This document shows, piece by piece, positions 13,874 through 16,919 of a stretch of 16,919 nucleotides of DNA (positions are counted from its first letter, which is position 1; each line of letters opens with the position of its first letter). The stretch is from NCBI GenBank assembly GCA_030840545.1, contig JAVEEH010000005.1, positions 1-16,919 on the forward strand. The letters run 5' to 3'. This DNA is from Frankiaceae bacterium. Lineage in GTDB: Bacteria; Actinomycetota; Actinomycetes; JAFAQI01. The position numbers and the translations under genes are program-made. A model generated the notes under the pieces. That model had not been told where the DNA came from and searched no databases. It saw only the letters and a list, made by a program, of their open reading frames with translations.

Positions 13874-14977
13874 TCAGCCCTCCACGCCGAGGGTGAGGGA
13901 GACGCGCACGTCACCCTCGACCAGGTCGCGGATGTCGGCCATGTCGTGCAACGGCATCAGCGTGCGCTCGAGACCCATGCCGAACGCGAACCCGCTGAAG
14001 TGATCCGGGTCCAGGCCGGCCGACATCAGGACGACGGGATGGACCATGCCGCAGCCGCCCCACTCGATCCAGCCTTCGGAGCCGCACGTCCGGCATGCGG
14101 GTGCGCCCGGATCCGTCGACGTGCCGTGACACACCCAGCACAGCAGGTCGACCTCTGCGGATGGCTCGGTGAACGGGAAGTGGTCGGGTCGCAGCCGGGT
14201 CCGCACGTCCGGACCGAACATGGCCGTGGCCAGCAGGTCGAGGGTGCCTCGCAGATCTCCCATCGTGAGGCCCTCGTCGACGGCGATGCCTTCCAGCTGG
14301 TGGAACACCGGCGAGTGCGTCGCGTCGAGCGGGTCGTTGCGATAGACGCGGCCGGGGACGACCACGTAGCACGGCGCACCCCGCTCCAGCAGAGCGCGCA
14401 GCTGGACGGGGGATGTGTGCGTCCGCATGCACAGACCCGCGGTGGGCGGGTCGATCCACAACGTGTCCTGCTCCTCGCGCGTCGGATGGTGCGGCGGAAT
14501 GTTGAGCGCGTCGAAATTGAGCCACTCGGCTTCTGCTTCCGGGCCTTCGGCGACCTCCCAACCCATCGCGACGAAGATGTCGGCGACGCGTTCCTGCACC
14601 AGCGTGAGCGGGTGTCGCGCGCCCGGCGGCCGACGGTCCCAGGGCAGCGTGACGTCGACCGTCTCATCGCGCAGGACATGAGCATCCCGGTCCCGCTCGA
14701 GCTCCACCCGTCGTTCGTCGTATGCCGACTGCAGCGCGGTCAACGCGTCGTTGACCCGTCGGCCGGCGTCGGCGCGCGCCTGGGGCGGCAACGCGCCGAG
14801 CTCGCGGCGGCCGAGCGCCACGGGCGACCGCGGTCCCAGGTGCCGGGTGTGCTCGTGGGCGAGGGCTTCGAGATCGGGTGCCGCTGCGAAGGCGGCCCGA
14901 CCCGCCGAGACCGCCGACGCGAGCTGATCGGCCTGCAGTGCGGCCACTTCCTTCGGGTCGTAGTCAGGTGTGGGCAT
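13874..14977 (-). CDS. pheS: Phenylalanyl-tRNA synthetase alpha subunit
   Basis: Catalytic subunit of PheRS, a class II synthetase. In 367 residues it has an N-terminal coiled-coil domain that contacts tRNA (about 1-100), motif 2 as GRVYRND (209-215) with HSPVFHQLEGI (221-231), and motif 3 as GFAFGMGLERTLM (329-341). Between motifs 2 and 3 four cysteines, CWVC (280-283) and CRTC (295-298), form an apparent zinc-knuckle insertion; similar insertions occur in PheS of other bacteria, including Bacillus relatives. The ATG at 14977 has AAGG about 10 nt upstream. pheT follows after 3 bp, so the pair is co-translated. Confidence 0.97.
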   Translation of the reverse strand: MPTPDYDPKEVAALQADQLASAVSAGRAAFAAAPDLEALAHEHTRHLGPRSPVALGRRELGALPPQARADAGRRVNDALTALQSAYDERRVELERDRDAHVLRDETVDVTLPWDRRPPGARHPLTLVQERVADIFVAMGWEVAEGPEAEAEWLNFDALNIPPHHPTREEQDTLWIDPPTAGLCMRTHTSPVQLRALLERGAPCYVVVPGRVYRNDPLDATHSPVFHQLEGIAVDEGLTMGDLRGTLDLLATAMFGPDVRTRLRPDHFPFTEPSAEVDLLCWVCHGTSTDPGAPACRTCGSEGWIEWGGCGMVHPVVLMSAGLDPDHFSGFAFGMGLERTLMPLHDMADIRDLVEGDVRVSLTLGVEG

Positions 14978-15013
14978 GAACGGACGCCTTCGAGGTACGG
15001 CGCGAACGCGCGC

Positions 15014-15019
15014 AGTCTA
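15014..15019 (-). promoter_or_regulatory. Possible -10 element upstream of pheS
   Basis: TAGACT fits the actinobacterial TAnnnT -10 pattern and would give a leader of about 30 nt before pheS. No -35 resemblance is seen 16-19 bp upstream. A GCGCG/CGCGC stem lies just downstream. It could drive pheST separately from the kinase gene. Confidence 0.3.
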
Positions 15020-15061
15020 GGAGGAGCGGGCTCGCGGGCTGGGCCCCCGCCCGCCAAGCGC

Positions 15062-16114
15062 TCAGCGGGCGAAGCTGGGCGTGCCGGCGGGCAGCACAAA
15101 CCGGAGCTGCGCTCCCCCGTCGGGTGCCCGGCCGGCTGCGATCGAGCCGCCGTGCGCGTCGATGATGCCTTTGGCGATGTAGAGGCCCAACCCGGTGCCT
15201 CCGCGGCCACCACCGCCGCGCCAGAACTTGGTGAACACCCGGCTGAGAGCTTCGGGTGGGATGCCTTCGCCCTCATCGGTGACGGTCACGACGGCATCCG
15301 ACGCCTCGCCGGGGGCGACCGTGACGGTGACCGGCCCGGATCCGTGCCGAAGCGCGTTCTCGACGAGGTTGCCCACCACCTGGGCGAGCTTGTCGGGGTC
15401 CACCCACATCTCGGGCAGCTCGCCGAGACTCTCGAGCCGGAAACGGTCTGCCTGCTCGCCGGCCGCGATGCGGGCATCGAAGTCACGGCGGACCACGCTC
15501 GGGATGTCGACGACCTGCTTGCGCAGCTCGAGCCGTCCGGCCTCGATGCGGGAGACGTCCAACAGCTCACTGATCAGGCGGGTGACGCGATCGGCGTCGG
15601 AGTTGACCGTCTGCAACATGAGCTTCTTCTGCTCGTCGTTGAAGCGGTCCCACTTGGCCAGCAGCGTCGCCGTGAACCCTTTGACACTGGTCAGCGGTGA
15701 ACGCAGCTCGTGCGCCACCGTGGAGACGAGCTCTGAACCGCTGCGCTCATTGCGGGCCCGGGCAACGGTGTCGCGGAGGCTGACGACAAGACGCGTCACC
15801 TGCCGGTCGGCACCGCGGATGTACTGCGCGGTGACCAGCAGGTCGCGCTCACCGGAACCGTCGTTGCACGTGAGCAGCCGCTCGGGTTGGCGCACCCGGC
15901 TGCGGAGCCCGTCGTAAGGGCGGGTGCACGCCCACCAGTCACGGCCCTGGGCATCGACGAGCGGGAGCACCTGACGGAAGTCATGACCGACGGTCTCGTC
16001 CGCGCTGCGCCCGAGGATCCGCTCGGCCGCGGGATTGAGCAGCACGACGCGGCCGTCGGCGTCCGCCACCACGACGCCGTCGGGCAGCTCGTCGTAGGCC
16101 CCCTTGTCGAGCAT
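15062..16114 (-). CDS. Soluble PAS-domain sensor histidine kinase
   Basis: A 350-residue cytoplasmic kinase with no membrane segment or signal peptide. A PAS-like sensor domain (about 5-115, PDGVVVADADGRVVLLNPAAERILG) precedes the HisKA dimerisation domain with phosphoacceptor His135 in STVAHELRSPLTSVKGF. The HATPase_c domain follows, with the N box NLVENALRHG (249-258), G1 DEGEGIP (280-286) and G2 GGTGLGLYIAKG (305-316). All catalytic boxes are intact. The ligand of the PAS domain is unknown. No response regulator is adjacent; the nearest is the receiver protein between argD and argF. It starts 9 bp after the methyltransferase stop and ends 84 bp before pheS, where a GC-rich hairpin without a T-run is present. 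Confidence 0.93.
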   Translation of the reverse strand: MLDKGAYDELPDGVVVADADGRVVLLNPAAERILGRSADETVGHDFRQVLPLVDAQGRDWWACTRPYDGLRSRVRQPERLLTCNDGSGERDLLVTAQYIRGADRQVTRLVVSLRDTVARARNERSGSELVSTVAHELRSPLTSVKGFTATLLAKWDRFNDEQKKLMLQTVNSDADRVTRLISELLDVSRIEAGRLELRKQVVDIPSVVRRDFDARIAAGEQADRFRLESLGELPEMWVDPDKLAQVVGNLVENALRHGSGPVTVTVAPGEASDAVVTVTDEGEGIPPEALSRVFTKFWRGGGGRGGTGLGLYIAKGIIDAHGGSIAAGRAPDGGAQLRFVLPAGTPSFAR

Positions 16115-16123
16115 CGGCCAAGC

Positions 16124-16894
16124 CTAGCGATCCGGGGGCGCGACGGCGTGCCAGGAAACCGTCAGCTCGCCGCGGCGCCATCGCGCGGCGCCGTCGAGGA
16201 CGGGCCAACCGGCCGACCGCAGATCGCCTGCCGCAGCCGCGAACCGCTGCCGGCGACCGAACACGGACAGGTCAGCGTGCCGCTGCCAGGCCCGGTCGAG
16301 ATCGTCGAGCAGGGCGTTGATCGGCTGGCCGGACACGTTGTGGTGGATCAGCGCCTTCGGCAGCCGAGCCGCAACCTCCGACGGGCGACCGGCGAGGCCG
16401 ACGGTCAACGTGAGCGTCTGCGGGCCGGCCCGGTCGAGCGCCACCCACGCGCCGACGCTGCCGGACTCGTCGCACGTGCCCTCGACCACGAGACCGCCCG
16501 GGGCCAGGCTCGCGGTCAGCTGTCGCCACGCGGTTGCGCTGTCCGCTTCGTCGTACTGCCTGAGGACGTTCAACGCGCGTACGACGTGGGGTCGCAGCCC
16601 CGCGAGCTCGAACCCCCCGACCGCGAACTCCACGCCCGAGCCCGCGGACGGAGCCGCCGCGGCGACCCGTTCGGGGTCGATGTCGAGGCCGACCACGCGC
16701 GCCCCGGCGTTGCGAGCTCTGACTCTGGCGGCGAGCTCGATCGTCGTCACCGGACGCGCCCCGAAACCGAGATCGACCACGAGCAGGTCCGCGGTCGTCA
16801 GCAGCCGGGGGTAGGTCGCGACGAGCCATCGGTCGACCCGGCGCAACCGCCCGGCAGCGGTGGTGCCCCGGGTCGCCACACCGAGCGGTCTCAC
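16124..16894 (-). CDS. Class I SAM-dependent methyltransferase, substrate unknown (5' end uncertain)
   Basis: A Rossmann-fold methyltransferase of at least 256 residues. SAM-binding motif I is VVDLGFGARPVTT (39-51), the acidic loop is GLDIDPERV (69-77), and a motif IV-like stretch is RALNVLRQYDE (106-116) followed by LAPGGLVVEGT (130-140). The N-terminus has a basic segment, GTTAAGRLRRVDRWL (10-24), that might touch nucleic acid. The GTG at 16894 is the first start in frame, but the frame stays open to the window edge, so the true start may lie outside. It sits 9 bp before the kinase gene and may be in one operon with it. I cannot name the substrate; rRNA, tRNA or a small molecule are all possible. 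Confidence 0.8.
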   Translation of the reverse strand: MRPLGVATRGTTAAGRLRRVDRWLVATYPRLLTTADLLVVDLGFGARPVTTIELAARVRARNAGARVVGLDIDPERVAAAAPSAGSGVEFAVGGFELAGLRPHVVRALNVLRQYDEADSATAWRQLTASLAPGGLVVEGTCDESGSVGAWVALDRAGPQTLTLTVGLAGRPSEVAARLPKALIHHNVSGQPINALLDDLDRAWQRHADLSVFGRRQRFAAAAGDLRSAGWPVLDGAARWRRGELTVSWHAVAPPDR

Positions 16895-16919
16895 CGGCGG
16901 CGGGCGCGCACCGTGGCAT

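Noticed and set aside
15034..15054. GC-rich hairpin (GCGGGC...GCCCGC) after the kinase gene as an intrinsic terminator
   Set aside because: It has a 9-nt loop and no following T-run on the minus strand. Such stems are common in this base composition, so termination before pheS is not supported.
14978..15061. T-box or Phe-rich leader-peptide attenuator upstream of pheS
   Set aside because: The gap is only 84 bp, has no T-box sequence and no short frame rich in Phe codons.
13946..15700. A 584-codon open frame on the plus strand, antisense to pheS and the kinase gene
   Set aside because: It mirrors strongly supported genes on the other strand, resembles no family I recognise, and long antisense frames are expected in very GC-rich DNA with few stop codons.
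1..16919. CRISPR arrays, insertion sequences, phage genes, toxin-antitoxin pairs or tRNA genes
   Set aside because: I looked for regular direct repeats, transposase or integrase motifs, small gene pairs and tRNA signatures and saw none. The window is compact housekeeping sequence.

Overview
This window comes from a high-GC actinomycete (Actinomycetota). The evidence is very GC-rich codon use, many GTG starts, an actinobacterial-type 16S rRNA 5' end, and the gene order pheS-pheT-argC-J-B-D-F-R-G-H, which is also known from Mycobacterium tuberculosis. I cannot name the genus. Every supported gene is on the minus strand, so transcription runs from position 16919 toward position 1.

In transcription order the window holds: a class I SAM-dependent methyltransferase of unknown substrate (possibly cut at the window edge); a soluble PAS-type sensor histidine kinase; pheS and pheT (phenylalanyl-tRNA synthetase); a short gap with a promoter/operator; argC, argJ, argB and argD; a stand-alone receiver-domain response regulator; argF, argR, argG and argH; a DNA-3-methyladenine glycosylase of the Aag/MPG family; tyrS; and then, with no visible terminator, a 439-bp rRNA promoter and leader region feeding the first ~117 nt of 16S rRNA.

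The arg block encodes the route from N-acetylglutamate to arginine. ArgJ recycles the acetyl group. ArgB, ArgC and ArgD make N-acetylornithine. ArgF, ArgG and ArgH convert ornithine to citrulline, argininosuccinate and arginine. ArgR is the arginine-responsive repressor encoded in its own operon. Most junctions are 4-bp stop/start overlaps, so translational coupling is likely. The probable operator in front of argC is a perfect 10-bp inverted repeat whose inner arm covers a TATAGT -10 element only 8 nt from the ATG, which implies a leaderless mRNA.

The least expected element is the single-domain response regulator, joined by 4-bp overlaps between argD and argF. With the orphan-looking kinase just ahead of pheST, it raises the possibility of two-component input into arginine supply. 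At the other end, two tandem rRNA promoters (TTGACG-17-TAGTCT and TTGACA-18-TAGCGT) begin 12 bp after tyrS. They are followed by a boxB/boxA/boxC-like antitermination element and leader hairpins. Most of the window is conserved housekeeping sequence, and I see no mobile elements, CRISPR arrays or tRNA genes.
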